In this document: positions 33,954 to 43,894 of the stretch, one piece after another
Numbering within the stretch: position 1 is the stretch's first letter
Layout: each line of letters starts with the position of its first letter
NCBI GenBank assembly: GCA_964549445.1
Contig: CAZJVS010000014.1
Location: 1-64,000 of the forward strand
From: SpSt-539 sp964549445
Lineage (GTDB): Bacteria; Planctomycetota; Phycisphaerae; UBA1845; UTPLA1
Length of the DNA: 64,000 nucleotides
Direction: 5' to 3'
Made by a program: the position numbers and the translations under genes
The notes under the pieces: generated by a model
Told to the model about the DNA's origin: nothing
The model's database searches: none
The model's input: only the letters and a program-made list of their open reading frames with translations

Positions 33954-35351
33954 GTGTGCGATCGTGCGGCGACATTTCGACGCGGCCGGGGATTCACGCT
34001 GATCGAGGCGCTGGTGGCGATCGCGCTGATGCTGGCGGTGATGCTGGCGGTGGCGAACGTATTCTCGATGACGTCGCTGGCGTCGGGGCGGGCGATCGGT
34101 CAGTCGGAGACGATCGAAACGGCGACGGCGTTTGAGCAGGCGGTTCGGACGCAGCTCGGGCGGTTGAAGTCGAGCTTGACTGGAAATGACACGCTGCTGC
34201 TGATCGAGAGCCCGCCGCCGATCGCGGCGATGCCGGAGACGAACGCCGGGCCGTTGGCGCTGTCGCTGCGGCACGACCGGCTGGTGTTCATCGCGCAGGG
34301 TTCGAGCACGGACACGTTTCGATCGCAGACGGATCGAAATGTGGCCTCGCCGACGGGGCCGGGACGGCTGCTGTTCTCGTCGCCGGAGGCGCTGATCTAC
34401 TTCGGGCCGGGCGATCCGGACGGGCAGGGGCTGAACAATGTCGTGGCGCGGGACTGGATCCTCGCGCAGCGGATCATCTTGCTCGGGGCTCCGAACATTG
34501 CGGGCGGGGCGTTTCAGTCGTTCACGGGGGAGACGCCGATTCTTCAGTATCCGCTGAATTCGCTTGTGACCGCTCCACCGCAGGGTCTCTATGCGTGTGG
34601 AGTCGATGCGGTGCAGGAGACCTCGCTTCAGCTCGCGATGCGGGTGCGGAACGCGCTGGCGGCGAGCGCATCGATTGCTGGGCTGTGGGACCTGAACATC
34701 GCGCCGTCGGAGGTCAACACGGTCCGGCCGACGGGGCCGACGGACAATTACAAGTACTACGGGCGGGCGGCATTCAACCTTGCGCCGCGGATCTCCGACC
34801 TGCGGATCGAATGGACGGATGGATCGGTGGTAGACCCGACGGTGGTGACGCCGTTTCCGACGCCGGCGCAGCTTCCGGCGTTCGGGACGCAGTGGTTTGG
34901 ACAGCGGCGGGATACGGCGGACATTGCGGCGAACATGCCGCCGCCTGGGACGTTACAGGGGTGGACGGGACCGGGCGATGTGGGTGGGGTTTCGGGGGAT
35001 GTGTGCGAGAAGCGCGAGTGGCTGCGGGTATTCGACCCGGCGGTGACGCAGCCGGAGTCGATGCCGGCGGCGTATGGTCAGAATCCGGGACCGGGGGCGA
35101 TCGAGTTCAGCACGAACGGCTTCGTGAACGGATATGGGGCGATCTGGACGGGGGCGACCTGGGCTTATCGGCCGAAGGCGCTGCGGTTTACGTTTCGGGT
35201 GTATGACTCGCGCGATCGGCTGTCGTCGGCGGATGCGTATGACACGACGCCGTGGCAGAGCCCGACGCTGTGGGTCCCGGGAGTGGGGGCAAACCCTGAG
35301 CCGGTGCGGCGGTTTGGGCTGGAATACTCCTTTGTGGTGAAGCTCCCCTAA
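33954..35351 (+). CDS. Minor pseudopilin (GspJ-like)
   Basis: A 465-aa protein from GTG 33954, two bases after the preceding stop. The leader is RGRG before FTLIEALVAIALMLAVM. Much longer than enterobacterial GspJ (about 200 aa), with a Pro/Gly-rich extension. Position and leader fit GspJ. Confidence 0.8.
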   Translation: MCDRAATFRRGRGFTLIEALVAIALMLAVMLAVANVFSMTSLASGRAIGQSETIETATAFEQAVRTQLGRLKSSLTGNDTLLLIESPPPIAAMPETNAGPLALSLRHDRLVFIAQGSSTDTFRSQTDRNVASPTGPGRLLFSSPEALIYFGPGDPDGQGLNNVVARDWILAQRIILLGAPNIAGGAFQSFTGETPILQYPLNSLVTAPPQGLYACGVDAVQETSLQLAMRVRNALAASASIAGLWDLNIAPSEVNTVRPTGPTDNYKYYGRAAFNLAPRISDLRIEWTDGSVVDPTVVTPFPTPAQLPAFGTQWFGQRRDTADIAANMPPPGTLQGWTGPGDVGGVSGDVCEKREWLRVFDPAVTQPESMPAAYGQNPGPGAIEFSTNGFVNGYGAIWTGATWAYRPKALRFTFRVYDSRDRLSSADAYDTTPWQSPTLWVPGVGANPEPVRRFGLEYSFVVKLP

Positions 35352-35437
35352 GACCTGAAAATTGCCGCACTTATCTTTCGGAATGAGTGGTCGGCACTTG
35401 GTGTTCCCGTACGATAAATAGGGCAAGATAGGACGTT

Positions 35438-38400
35438 ATGCGGGATACCTACCATCTATCGCCGGGGGAGTCTTTGTCGGCACAACGCGGCAAGCGGCGT
35501 CGTGCGACGATCCTGATCTTCACGATCGGGGTGCTGACGCTTCTGGCGCTGGTGGGGGTGGGATTGCTGGCGTCGGTTCGGGCGCAGCGCAGCAAGGTGA
35601 TCAACGATCGATCGGGGGTGACGCCTTCGAAGCTGATCGACGGCGTGGCGCAGGCGGTCCAGGGGCGGCTGCGGGACGATTTGTGGTCGGGGAGCGGCGC
35701 GGCGTCGAAGTACCTGAACGGGTCGGCGACGGCCGTGCCGGGCGACGCGCGCGAGGTGAATGAGCCGTTTGATGCGCCGGGGCCGTACGACCGATGGCTG
35801 GCGTCGACGGTTCCATATCGATTCGATCCGAATACCGATCCGCTCGTCACGGGCGATGACTACTTGAAATGGCATCATGTGAGCTATCTCGGGGCGGACT
35901 TGCTGCGGACCGGCGATCTGTACAACTGGCCGGACAACTCGCTGACGCCGGCAGCGGGGGATCCGACGACGTTCAATGCGGCGATCGCGAATAACGACGC
36001 CAAGCTCACAGACGTGCCGGTGAGCATCCTGCCTCCGATGAATTACGATCCGGGGCTGTATCCGTTCGGGGCGGCGCCGCAGAACGCGCAGCCGCCGGCG
36101 GTTCCGGGGCAACCGGCGAATACACCGATTCCGGGATCGACGACGAACGTCACGATCGAGCTGGCGCGGCGGATCTGGCAGACTCGGGTTGACGCTGTTT
36201 CGCCGGGGTGGACGGCGACCCACCGGTTTCCGTACTTCGACACGAATCAGGACGGCATTGTCGATCTGTATGACGCGGACGGGGACGGGGTGCCGGATTC
36301 GCCGATCAGCTTTGTGCTGCCGTATTCGGGAAATCGGGTCGATGGGCCGCGCGAGGTGTATGCGGTTGTGCGGGTTGTGGACAACAACTCGATGGTGAAC
36401 CTGTCGACGGCGGGGGCGCGGGACTCGAACAACAACGGAACGGGGAACGGGACGGACCCGGGCGACATCTTCTGGCCGGTGACGGGGACGCCGAACCCCG
36501 ATCGCGAGTTTCGCGGGCGGCGGCCGTGGGAAATCTGCCTGGATGCGGCGAAGTTTGTCGCGCCGGGGGCGAGCGACGTGTCGGTGGCGCTGGATTCGGA
36601 CATCGTCAATCCACCGATCCAGCAGCTATTGGGGTATCGCTTTACGGGGAACGCAACGGCGACGGCGACATTCGGCGGAAGCTACTACAACGACGTGCTG
36701 CGGCGACTGCTGGTGGGTGGGTCGTGGCGGGCGGCGGACGCGTACGGACTGTTCCGGGCGACGGACGAACTGGCGCTGCGCGGCCGCAACGGGCTTTCGA
36801 CTTATGTCGGGGGCGGGAGCGGGTGGCGCTCGGACGCCGAACTGTCGCTTCCGGCGACGTTGGGCGGACGATGGCGGCGATTCGCGGCGGCCGAGGCGTA
36901 CGGGGCGAACGGGTGGATTGCGCTGCTCGATTCGGAGACGGTCGATCGCGTGACGGCGTTCGGGGCGGATGTTCCGGCGCTGCGGCGGCCGTTGCTGACG
37001 AGCGTGGGGCGTGTTTGCGATCGATTCACCGATCCGGCGGTGGTTGTGCCGGCCAGTGCCAGCAACCCACCGGCGATCAGCGGGCTGTTCTCGAAAGGCG
37101 TGACGATCCCGGTTGAGCCGATGCGGATGTATTACGACCTGGGAATGCCGCTGGAAGGGCAGGTATTGCAGGAGAAGATCGATCTGAACCAGACGTACGT
37201 GCTCGATCCGTACTCGGGCGCGCCGCCGGGGCTGGCGGTGAAGATTCCGCTGATCGACGCGAATTCGACGGCGCGGGCGATTTACCTTGGCAACCTGATG
37301 TGGGCGTTCATGAATGCCGGGAACGGCGGCGGATTGCAGGTAATGACCGATCCAACGCCGCCAGGCACCGTTGTGTCAGCGGCGAAGCTGGCGGCGCAGC
37401 TCGCGGCGAACGTGATGGATTACCGGGATGGCAGCGGCGATCCGGAGCCAACGGTGATCGAGAGCAATCCGGGCGGTCCGTTGGCGACGCCCGTGGCGGG
37501 ACTGGAGGCGCAGCCGTTTATCACGGAAGTGTTTGCGAAGTGCGTTATCACAGACAGTGGCGACACGAGTCTGAGCCGGTACGCGGTTGAAATCTGGAAT
37601 CCGTACAACTACCAGATGACCGGCTACGAGTTGCGCGTTGAGGGCGCGACGGCGCCGAATTTTGTCCCTCTTTTGCCGATCGCGGGGGGACAGCGTTTGG
37701 TGCTTCTGTCGGTGCCCAGCGCACAGTTTACGTTGGAGACTGGGATTGGCTTCTCCAGCGGGGTTCAAGATGACGCGGCGACGCAAACGTTGATCTCGCA
37801 GATCTCGTTCAACGACAGCGGGCAAATGCAACCGCGGCGCGTGTACCTGATCCGGAACGACACAATCGTGTCCGGGACGCCGACGAAATGGGTGTGCGAC
37901 GGCTTTATCATGAACCGGGTCGAATGCGTGAACGGGAGCTGGCAACCGGCGGTGCAGCCGGTGATCCCCGGTGATCCGCCGGTGACGGTCCGGAACTTTT
38001 TCCAACGCCAGGAGGTCGATCCGACTTCGCCGAATCCGTTTCCCGGAAACGTCAACTGGAAGTTTACGGTCGGGCGGAGTCACGTAGAGCATCCGGCGAT
38101 CGACACGGACAATCAGACTTTGAGCACGCCCAACGATGCGGCGATGGGCGAGGTCATCCCGTCGATCTGGACGTTCCGCGACATTGGACTGACACCCGTC
38201 GCGGGCAACTTTCCGGATCGGGCGTTTGAGTCGCCGATCGATCTGTCGCGGGTACTGGCCTTTGGCAATGACTGCTTGGATTTGAACAATCCGATTTTCG
38301 CGATTCCGAACGAACCGGTGTCGGTGCCCGAGAAACTGGCGCTGTATCAGCACAGGGTCCTGCCCGGCGTCACGCAGGATCGCGATCGCGCTATTGCGGG

Positions 38401-39184
38401 GAGGCTGGATTTTGCGGATGTCCTGGCCGCGACGCCGTCGACTACGCCGCCGACGGGGCAGCTGTTGAACTTCCTCACTTGCAGCGGGACGCAGTTTGAC
38501 GGGGTAGACAACAACGGTCGAGCCGGATTTGACGAAGTCGGGGAGCCGCACACGACGGGTGTCCGGCAGACCGGGTTGATCAACGTGAACACGGCGCCGG
38601 TGACGGTGCTGCGGTCGGTTCCGTGGATGCTGCGCGTCATGCCGTTGCTTGGTAACTGGGACTTCGCACCGGCGATCGTGGCGCAGCGGGAAAATCGGAG
38701 TGTCGAGCAGATGTTCGGCGCCAACGTCGGGCCGGCGACAGCCGCCCCGATCGCCGGGAGCCCGTTTGTAACGGTTGCCGACCTGCTGCGGGCGAGTTCG
38801 GTACGCGGCACACCGCTTTCGTCACAGTTCGACCTCGCGATGTTCGCAACGGCGGGATTCTCGCCGCCGCCGGACAATTCGGTGACGATGGGTCGGGACT
38901 ATTCGCCGGATTACGATCGGGTTTATGACGGTGCGATCGCGGCCGGGCAAGATATTCGCTCGCGCGACCTGTTTGTTTCGCGGTGGGCGAATATTCTGAC
39001 GACGCGGTCGGATACGTTTACGGTTTACGTTGCCCTGCTTGATGAGAACGGCCGATATTTGCGGCGCAGCCGGTTTGTGATTGACCGGTCGAATACGGCG
39101 GCCGAGGATATGGCCGGCCGACGGCCGCAGATGCCGACGGTCGTATCCCGCACGGACACGGACTATTACGATGACACGCGGTAG
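35438..39184 (+). CDS. Large GspK-like protein
   Basis: A 1248-aa protein with a single N-terminal hydrophobic helix (ATILIFTIGVLTLLALVGVG) after a basic R-G-K-R-R-R and no leader Glu. Near the C-terminus is GLINVNTAPVTVLRSVPWM, the hallmark of the GspK helix-hairpin fold. Two Asp-rich calcium loops lie near 268-285 (DTNQDGIVD, DADGDGVPD). Normal GspK is about 320 aa, so this is a strong expansion. It closes the pseudopilin operon and would cap the pseudopilus tip. Confidence 0.82.
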   Translation: MRDTYHLSPGESLSAQRGKRRRATILIFTIGVLTLLALVGVGLLASVRAQRSKVINDRSGVTPSKLIDGVAQAVQGRLRDDLWSGSGAASKYLNGSATAVPGDAREVNEPFDAPGPYDRWLASTVPYRFDPNTDPLVTGDDYLKWHHVSYLGADLLRTGDLYNWPDNSLTPAAGDPTTFNAAIANNDAKLTDVPVSILPPMNYDPGLYPFGAAPQNAQPPAVPGQPANTPIPGSTTNVTIELARRIWQTRVDAVSPGWTATHRFPYFDTNQDGIVDLYDADGDGVPDSPISFVLPYSGNRVDGPREVYAVVRVVDNNSMVNLSTAGARDSNNNGTGNGTDPGDIFWPVTGTPNPDREFRGRRPWEICLDAAKFVAPGASDVSVALDSDIVNPPIQQLLGYRFTGNATATATFGGSYYNDVLRRLLVGGSWRAADAYGLFRATDELALRGRNGLSTYVGGGSGWRSDAELSLPATLGGRWRRFAAAEAYGANGWIALLDSETVDRVTAFGADVPALRRPLLTSVGRVCDRFTDPAVVVPASASNPPAISGLFSKGVTIPVEPMRMYYDLGMPLEGQVLQEKIDLNQTYVLDPYSGAPPGLAVKIPLIDANSTARAIYLGNLMWAFMNAGNGGGLQVMTDPTPPGTVVSAAKLAAQLAANVMDYRDGSGDPEPTVIESNPGGPLATPVAGLEAQPFITEVFAKCVITDSGDTSLSRYAVEIWNPYNYQMTGYELRVEGATAPNFVPLLPIAGGQRLVLLSVPSAQFTLETGIGFSSGVQDDAATQTLISQISFNDSGQMQPRRVYLIRNDTIVSGTPTKWVCDGFIMNRVECVNGSWQPAVQPVIPGDPPVTVRNFFQRQEVDPTSPNPFPGNVNWKFTVGRSHVEHPAIDTDNQTLSTPNDAAMGEVIPSIWTFRDIGLTPVAGNFPDRAFESPIDLSRVLAFGNDCLDLNNPIFAIPNEPVSVPEKLALYQHRVLPGVTQDRDRAIAGRLDFADVLAATPSTTPPTGQLLNFLTCSGTQFDGVDNNGRAGFDEVGEPHTTGVRQTGLINVNTAPVTVLRSVPWMLRVMPLLGNWDFAPAIVAQRENRSVEQMFGANVGPATAAPIAGSPFVTVADLLRASSVRGTPLSSQFDLAMFATAGFSPPPDNSVTMGRDYSPDYDRVYDGAIAAGQDIRSRDLFVSRWANILTTRSDTFTVYVALLDENGRYLRRSRFVIDRSNTAAEDMAGRRPQMPTVVSRTDTDYYDDTR

Positions 39185-39240
39185 CCCCGCCAGGAGGCGG
39201 CTGCGTGTTATTTTCCCCCTGCCGGAAACCAAGGAATCGT

Positions 39241-39246
39241 TATAAT
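39241..39246 (+). promoter_or_regulatory. -10 box upstream of GspG-like gene
   Basis: A perfect TATAAT, 86 nt before ATG 39332. No clear -35 box at 17 nt. It suggests the gene can be transcribed apart from the operon before it. Confidence 0.4.
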
Positions 39247-39331
39247 GTTATGGTACTACCAAGACCTGCGAGACGGCACCGGGCCAAAGCCGGCTCTCCT
39301 GGCGCACACCGGCCCCGCGGAGAAACAAACC

Positions 39332-40363
39332 ATGATCGGACAAAAGAAGAGAACCCGGGCCCCGGCCTTCACGCTCGTCGAGCTGTTGACGGTCATTGCG
39401 ATCATTACACTGCTGATCGGCATCCTGGTGCCGTCGCTGTCGGCGGCGCGTGCGCAGGCGACGCGGACGGCGGTGAAGGCGCAGCTCAACGCGATCCAGA
39501 GCGGCACAGAGATGTTCCGCAACGACGAGAACAAGTATCCGGAGAGTAATCCGTACGCGTTCGGCGTCTATGGCAATGCGGCGAACCAGAACACGGCCGT
39601 GACGAACTGGGAAGTCGTAGACACGAGTGGCGGCGCGTTGCAAGGCGCGCACCTGATCGTCGATGCGATGATCGGGCGCGACTCGTTGGGCTACGACCCG
39701 AAGCCCGGGACAGGTCCCGGCGCGTCGGTCGCGAGCCGTTGGTACTCCGGTGCGCCCGGGGCGGGCGAGTTCCCGCGAGCCCGGCGCAATGCGTATATCA
39801 AGCCGGAAGGCATCGCGCTGGCCAATTCGGCCAAGCCGCCGCAGGATGCGTATGGAACGTATCCAGTGTCCGGTGCGACAAACACGCTTCCGCAGGCCGA
39901 TGCGGCTGACAGCATCTGCCCGACGTTTGCGGACAAGTTCGGCTTCCCGGTGCTGTACTATCGGGCCAACCCGCGGGCGAATCAGCAGACGCCGATTATT
40001 CAAAGCCCGGTCGGCACGCCAATCGATGCGCGCGTGAGCGATGGCGTGTATGACGGCCGCGACAACTTGCTGTTTACGGATGGCAGTGCGCCGGCTGTAG
40101 CGCAGCATCGCATCAAGGACGGAAACGTCAACTCGTACGACTACACGACGGACATCGGGCAGGTGAACCTGCGGAACAACTTCGCGGAGTTCATCCGGTC
40201 GTTCCGGGCGACGAGCTACATCGCAAACACGAACCCGGCGCAAGTGAACTTCCCGCGGCCGGTCAACGGCGAGACGTTTGTCCTGCTGTCGGCGGGGAAG
40301 GATGGCATCTACGGGACGCTGGACGACGTGGCGAACTTCGAGGTTCTGTCCGAGGAGCGTTAA
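39332..40363 (+). CDS. GspG-like major pseudopilin
   Basis: A 343-aa protein with the leader RAPA before FTLVELLTVIAIITLLIGILV, and S-x-x-A-R-A-Q-A-x-R as in major pseudopilins. ATG 39332 is preceded by CGGAG. It has its own -10 box and a strong terminator, so it is a separate unit next to the operon. High expression would fit a major subunit; this is inferred. Confidence 0.85.
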   Translation: MIGQKKRTRAPAFTLVELLTVIAIITLLIGILVPSLSAARAQATRTAVKAQLNAIQSGTEMFRNDENKYPESNPYAFGVYGNAANQNTAVTNWEVVDTSGGALQGAHLIVDAMIGRDSLGYDPKPGTGPGASVASRWYSGAPGAGEFPRARRNAYIKPEGIALANSAKPPQDAYGTYPVSGATNTLPQADAADSICPTFADKFGFPVLYYRANPRANQQTPIIQSPVGTPIDARVSDGVYDGRDNLLFTDGSAPAVAQHRIKDGNVNSYDYTTDIGQVNLRNNFAEFIRSFRATSYIANTNPAQVNFPRPVNGETFVLLSAGKDGIYGTLDDVANFEVLSEER

Positions 40364-40396
40364 ACGCACTCGACGAGTCATTTAAGTTGAACGAGC

Positions 40397-40433
40397 GAAG
40401 CCCGCGGAACGGTTCCGCGGGCTTCTTGTTTTT
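40397..40433 (+). terminator. Terminator of GspG-like gene
   Basis: A perfect hairpin GAAGCCCGCGGAAC / GTTCCGCGGGCTTC with little or no loop beyond the stem centre, followed by TTGTTTTT. Confidence 0.9.
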
Positions 40434-40452
40434 CAGGGCGGAGGAGTTTGGT

Positions 40453-41208
40453 CTAGGAACCGCCCATGGCCTCCGCAAGTCGCTTCCTCAGCGCAACGTA
40501 GCGGAGGTTGTTCTTGTAAGGCCGGACCTCATGGCTCCGTTCGACATCTGCCAGTAATTCCTTCACGCGGTCCCAGTCGCCGGCGTTCGCCGCGGCTTCC
40601 GCGTCCGTATAGGCCTTGTCGATTCCCTGCCAATCCAGCTTCTGGACTGTGGTCACCTTTTTGGTGCCGTACATGATCTTCTGGATCAGGATGGCGCTGC
40701 CCCAACCGCCGCCGACGAGGAAGAGAAGCAGCAAGGCATACTTCCAGACGAGGGTGCCTTTGAGCATGCCGACGCGGTCGGCGGCTTTGTCGATGGCGGT
40801 GACGGTCTGAGGTTTTTCGCCGAGTTTTTTTTCCGGGGTGCCGGGGGGCTTCTTTCCGGCGGCGGCTTCCTTTTCCTTTGCCTTGGGGGAGACCTTGTCG
40901 AACTCTTCGACGAGCTTGGCGACCTCGCTGACCTCCGGGCTGCTCTTGGTCGCCGCGGCGGCGGCGGCTTCGGCTTCGCGCTTCTTGCGGGCGGCTTCGA
41001 CTTTTGCGATGGCGGCGTCGACTGATGACTGGCCGGCGGGGGCGGACTTGGTTGCGGTGGACTTCGATGCGCCGACGGCGGCGGCGGCACCGGCCGACGG
41101 AATCTTGAGCGGCTGCTGACAGCCGGGACAGCGGACGGCCTTGCCGGCCAACTCGTCCTTCGCACGGAAGGACTTGCCGCAACTACCGCACTTAACCTCA
41201 ATGGCCAT
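40453..41208 (-). CDS. Zinc-ribbon, Ala/Lys-rich single-pass membrane protein
   Basis: A 251-aa protein. The N-terminal zinc ribbon (CGSCGKSFRAKDELAGKAV, then CPGC) is of the MJ0042/zinc-ribbon type. A long Ala/Lys/Glu coiled-coil-like linker follows, then one transmembrane helix (YALLLLFLVGGGWG) near 170-190 and a helical C-terminal domain. Such architecture suggests a membrane regulator. Function unknown. Confidence 0.65.
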   Translation of the reverse strand: MAIEVKCGSCGKSFRAKDELAGKAVRCPGCQQPLKIPSAGAAAAVGASKSTATKSAPAGQSSVDAAIAKVEAARKKREAEAAAAAATKSSPEVSEVAKLVEEFDKVSPKAKEKEAAAGKKPPGTPEKKLGEKPQTVTAIDKAADRVGMLKGTLVWKYALLLLFLVGGGWGSAILIQKIMYGTKKVTTVQKLDWQGIDKAYTDAEAAANAGDWDRVKELLADVERSHEVRPYKNNLRYVALRKRLAEAMGGS

Positions 41209-41262
41209 GCGTTGAGCCCAACGGCCGGGGGTTCGAATGGCCGGCACCTTGCCCGGCCCTCC

Positions 41263-41886
41263 ATGGAGATTATCGTACTGGTGGGACCGCGTGGCAACGT
41301 GAATCGGGAGCGAAGCGTCATCCGAGCGACAACGACCGCTAACAATGAATGCCGCGCGATGACGCTGGTGGAGATGATCATCGCGGTGGTGCTCGTGGGC
41401 GCGGGACTGTTTCTGCTGGTGGGGTGGTCGCGGATCGTGCGGGACGACGCGAAGACGCAGTTGGCGGCGGACCTGCTGGCCCGGCTCGATGCGGGGCTGG
41501 ATCAGTACCGGACGGCGACGGGGGTGTTTCCGCCGACGTTTAACGACGATCCTGATCCGGTCGTGGCGGCGCTGCAGCGACATCCGAAGACACGGCCGCT
41601 GTTCGACGGCGTGCCGGATTCGCTGTGGACGGTGTCGCGGCCGCGGACGCTGCTGGATCCGTGGGGGACGGGGTTGAGATACCGATCGGACCGGCAGCGA
41701 GTGGACGTGGCTGCCAACGGTGGCAGGCCGATCTTCATTTCGGCGGGGCGGGACCGGTTGTTCGGGGACGACTACCCGGCGCAGATGGCGGACGACCTGC
41801 GGAGCGATGACCCGCGGGCGGAGGGATTCGCAAACCATGCGACGACGAGGGCGGCCACGTCCGGGCCCTCGGTGCAGGCGAATTGA
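41263..41886 (+). CDS. Pseudopilin
   Basis: A 207-aa protein with a leader ending C-R-A before MTLVEMIIAVVLVGAGLFLL: Ala at -1 and Met at +1, both unusual. The globular part holds L-L-D-P-W-G-T-G-L-R-Y and an Asp-rich segment near 165-175, as in GspG calcium loops. The start could be 41263 or the upstream 41212; no strong ribosome site. Confidence 0.75.
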   Translation: MEIIVLVGPRGNVNRERSVIRATTTANNECRAMTLVEMIIAVVLVGAGLFLLVGWSRIVRDDAKTQLAADLLARLDAGLDQYRTATGVFPPTFNDDPDPVVAALQRHPKTRPLFDGVPDSLWTVSRPRTLLDPWGTGLRYRSDRQRVDVAANGGRPIFISAGRDRLFGDDYPAQMADDLRSDDPRAEGFANHATTRAATSGPSVQAN

Positions 41887-41946
41887 CGCGGTGGGTCGGC
41901 GGCCGCATCATCATTTGTCGGAAGGGAACCAGCCGGAGTCGCTCTC

Positions 41947-43191
41947 ATGCCCAAACGCACGATAGATCAGGTCGATGTGACGGGTCGCCGCGTGCTGATG
42001 CGGGTCGATTTCAATGTGCCGCTGGAGGAGGATCGGATCACCGATGATCGGCGGATCGTGCAGGCGTTGCCGACGATTCGGAGCGTGCTGGATCGCGGGG
42101 GGCGGATCGTGCTGATGAGCCACCTCGGGCGGCCGGAGGGGAAGGGGTTCGAGGAGGCGTACTCGCTGGAGCCGGTGGCGCGGCGGCTGGGGGAGTTGCT
42201 GAAGCGCGAGGTCGCGCTGGCGTCGGACTGCGTGGGGCCGGAGGTGGCGACGCAGGCGGCGGCGCTTCAGAACGAGCAGTGTTTGCTGCTGGAGAATCTG
42301 CGGTTTCACGCGGAAGAGACGCTGATCGACAAGGCGAAGAAGAACCCGGAGAAGCGCTTGACGCCGGAGCAGGCGGCGCGGGTGGATGCGTTTGCGAGCG
42401 GGCTGGCGTCGCTGGGGAATCTGTATTGCAACGATGCGTTCGGGACGTGTCATCGGCGGCACGTGAGCATGTATGACGTGCCGATGAAGCTGGGGTCGGG
42501 GCGGCGGGTCTGCGGGTTTCTGCTGAAGAAGGAGCTGCAGTTTCTGGGGGATGCGCTGCATGCGCCGCGGCGGCCGTTCGTGGCGATTTTGGGCGGGGCG
42601 AAGGTGAGCGACAAGATCGGCGTGATCGAGAGCTTGCTGGGGAAGGTGGACCGGCTGCTGATTGGCGGGGCGATGGCGTACACGTTTTTCGCGGCGCGCG
42701 GGATGTCGGTGGGGAAGAGCTTGTGCGAGCATGACAAGCTGGACCTGGCACGGACGCTGATCGACAAGGCGGCGGACAAGCTCGTGCTGCCGATCGACAG
42801 CGTGTGCGCGGCGGAGCTGAGTGCGAACGTCGAGGCGCGGGTGTGCGAGGGGGCGATTCCCGACGGGCTGATGGGGCTGGACATCGGGCCGCGGTCGGTC
42901 GAGAAGTTCTCGGCGATTGCCCGCTCGGCCCGCACGATTGTCTGGAACGGGCCGGTCGGGGCGTTTGAGACGAAGCCGTTCCATGCGGGTACGTTCGCGC
43001 TGGCGGCGGCGCTGGCCGATGCGACGGTAGCCGGGGCGACGACGATCATCGGCGGCGGCGACTCGGCGGCGGCGGTGGACCAGGCGCACCTGGCGGAGAA
43101 GATGACGCACATTTCGACGGGCGGCGGGGCGAGTCTCGAGTTTCTGGAAGGCAAACCGTTTCCGACGATTGAGATACTCGACGAGGCGTGA
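41947..43191 (+). CDS. pgk: Phosphoglycerate kinase
   Basis: A 414-aa glycolytic enzyme that makes ATP from 1,3-bisphosphoglycerate. Family blocks VLMRVDFNVPLE, SHLGRPEG, LLLENLRFH, ILGGAKVSDK and GGGDSAAAV are intact. It is followed 13 nt later by rpe, and then by other carbon-metabolism genes. Confidence 0.96.
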   Translation: MPKRTIDQVDVTGRRVLMRVDFNVPLEEDRITDDRRIVQALPTIRSVLDRGGRIVLMSHLGRPEGKGFEEAYSLEPVARRLGELLKREVALASDCVGPEVATQAAALQNEQCLLLENLRFHAEETLIDKAKKNPEKRLTPEQAARVDAFASGLASLGNLYCNDAFGTCHRRHVSMYDVPMKLGSGRRVCGFLLKKELQFLGDALHAPRRPFVAILGGAKVSDKIGVIESLLGKVDRLLIGGAMAYTFFAARGMSVGKSLCEHDKLDLARTLIDKAADKLVLPIDSVCAAELSANVEARVCEGAIPDGLMGLDIGPRSVEKFSAIARSARTIVWNGPVGAFETKPFHAGTFALAAALADATVAGATTIIGGGDSAAAVDQAHLAEKMTHISTGGGASLEFLEGKPFPTIEILDEA

Positions 43192-43204
43192 GCCGGCCGC
43201 GACG

Positions 43205-43894
43205 ATGACCCCACTATCCGAATCTCGCATTCGCATCGCGCCGTCGCTGTTGGCGTCGGATTTTGCGATGCTGCGCGATGAGTTGCAGCGGATCGAGGCG
43301 GGCGGGGCGGACGTCGTGCATCTTGACGTGATGGATGGACACTACGTCGGGAACATCAGCTTCGGCATTCCGGTCATCGAGAAGATCCGGCCGGTGACGA
43401 AGCTGTTTTTCGATACGCACCTGATGATCGAGCAGCCGCACCGGTATGCGGCGATGTTTGCGAAGGCGGGATGCAACGGAATCACGTTTCATACCGAGGT
43501 GGCGCCGTCGCCGCGCGAGCTCATCGACGACATCCGGGCGCTGGGGCTGACGGTGGGCGTGAGCTTGAATCCACAGACGCCGGAGTCGGCGATCGATCCG
43601 TTTCTCGAGCATGTCGACTTGGTGAACGTGATGACGGTGGAGCCGGGGTTCGGCGGGCAGGCGTTTCTCCATGATATGCTTGGCAAGGTTCGGACGTTTG
43701 CGAAGCGGCTGCGGCCGGATCAGCGGCTGGAGGTCGATGGCGGGGTGAACGAGCAGACGGTGATCGAGGCGGCGGCGGCGGGGGCGGACATGTTTGTAGC
43801 GGGCACGGCCGTGTTTCGGGCACCCAAGCCGGCAGAGGCGATCTTTTCGCTTCGTCGCAAGGCGGAGGCGTCGTGGACGAAGCGCAGCAAGTAG
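43205..43894 (+). CDS. rpe: Ribulose-phosphate 3-epimerase
   Basis: A 229-aa TIM-barrel enzyme interconverting ribulose-5-P and xylulose-5-P. It contains IAPSLLASDFAML, HLDVMDGHYV, VEPGFGGQAF and EVDGGV. Metal and catalytic residues are in place. ATG 43205 was chosen; the upstream start at 43169 runs into pgk. The next gene overlaps its 3' end by 22 nt. Confidence 0.95.
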   Translation: MTPLSESRIRIAPSLLASDFAMLRDELQRIEAGGADVVHLDVMDGHYVGNISFGIPVIEKIRPVTKLFFDTHLMIEQPHRYAAMFAKAGCNGITFHTEVAPSPRELIDDIRALGLTVGVSLNPQTPESAIDPFLEHVDLVNVMTVEPGFGGQAFLHDMLGKVRTFAKRLRPDQRLEVDGGVNEQTVIEAAAAGADMFVAGTAVFRAPKPAEAIFSLRRKAEASWTKRSK

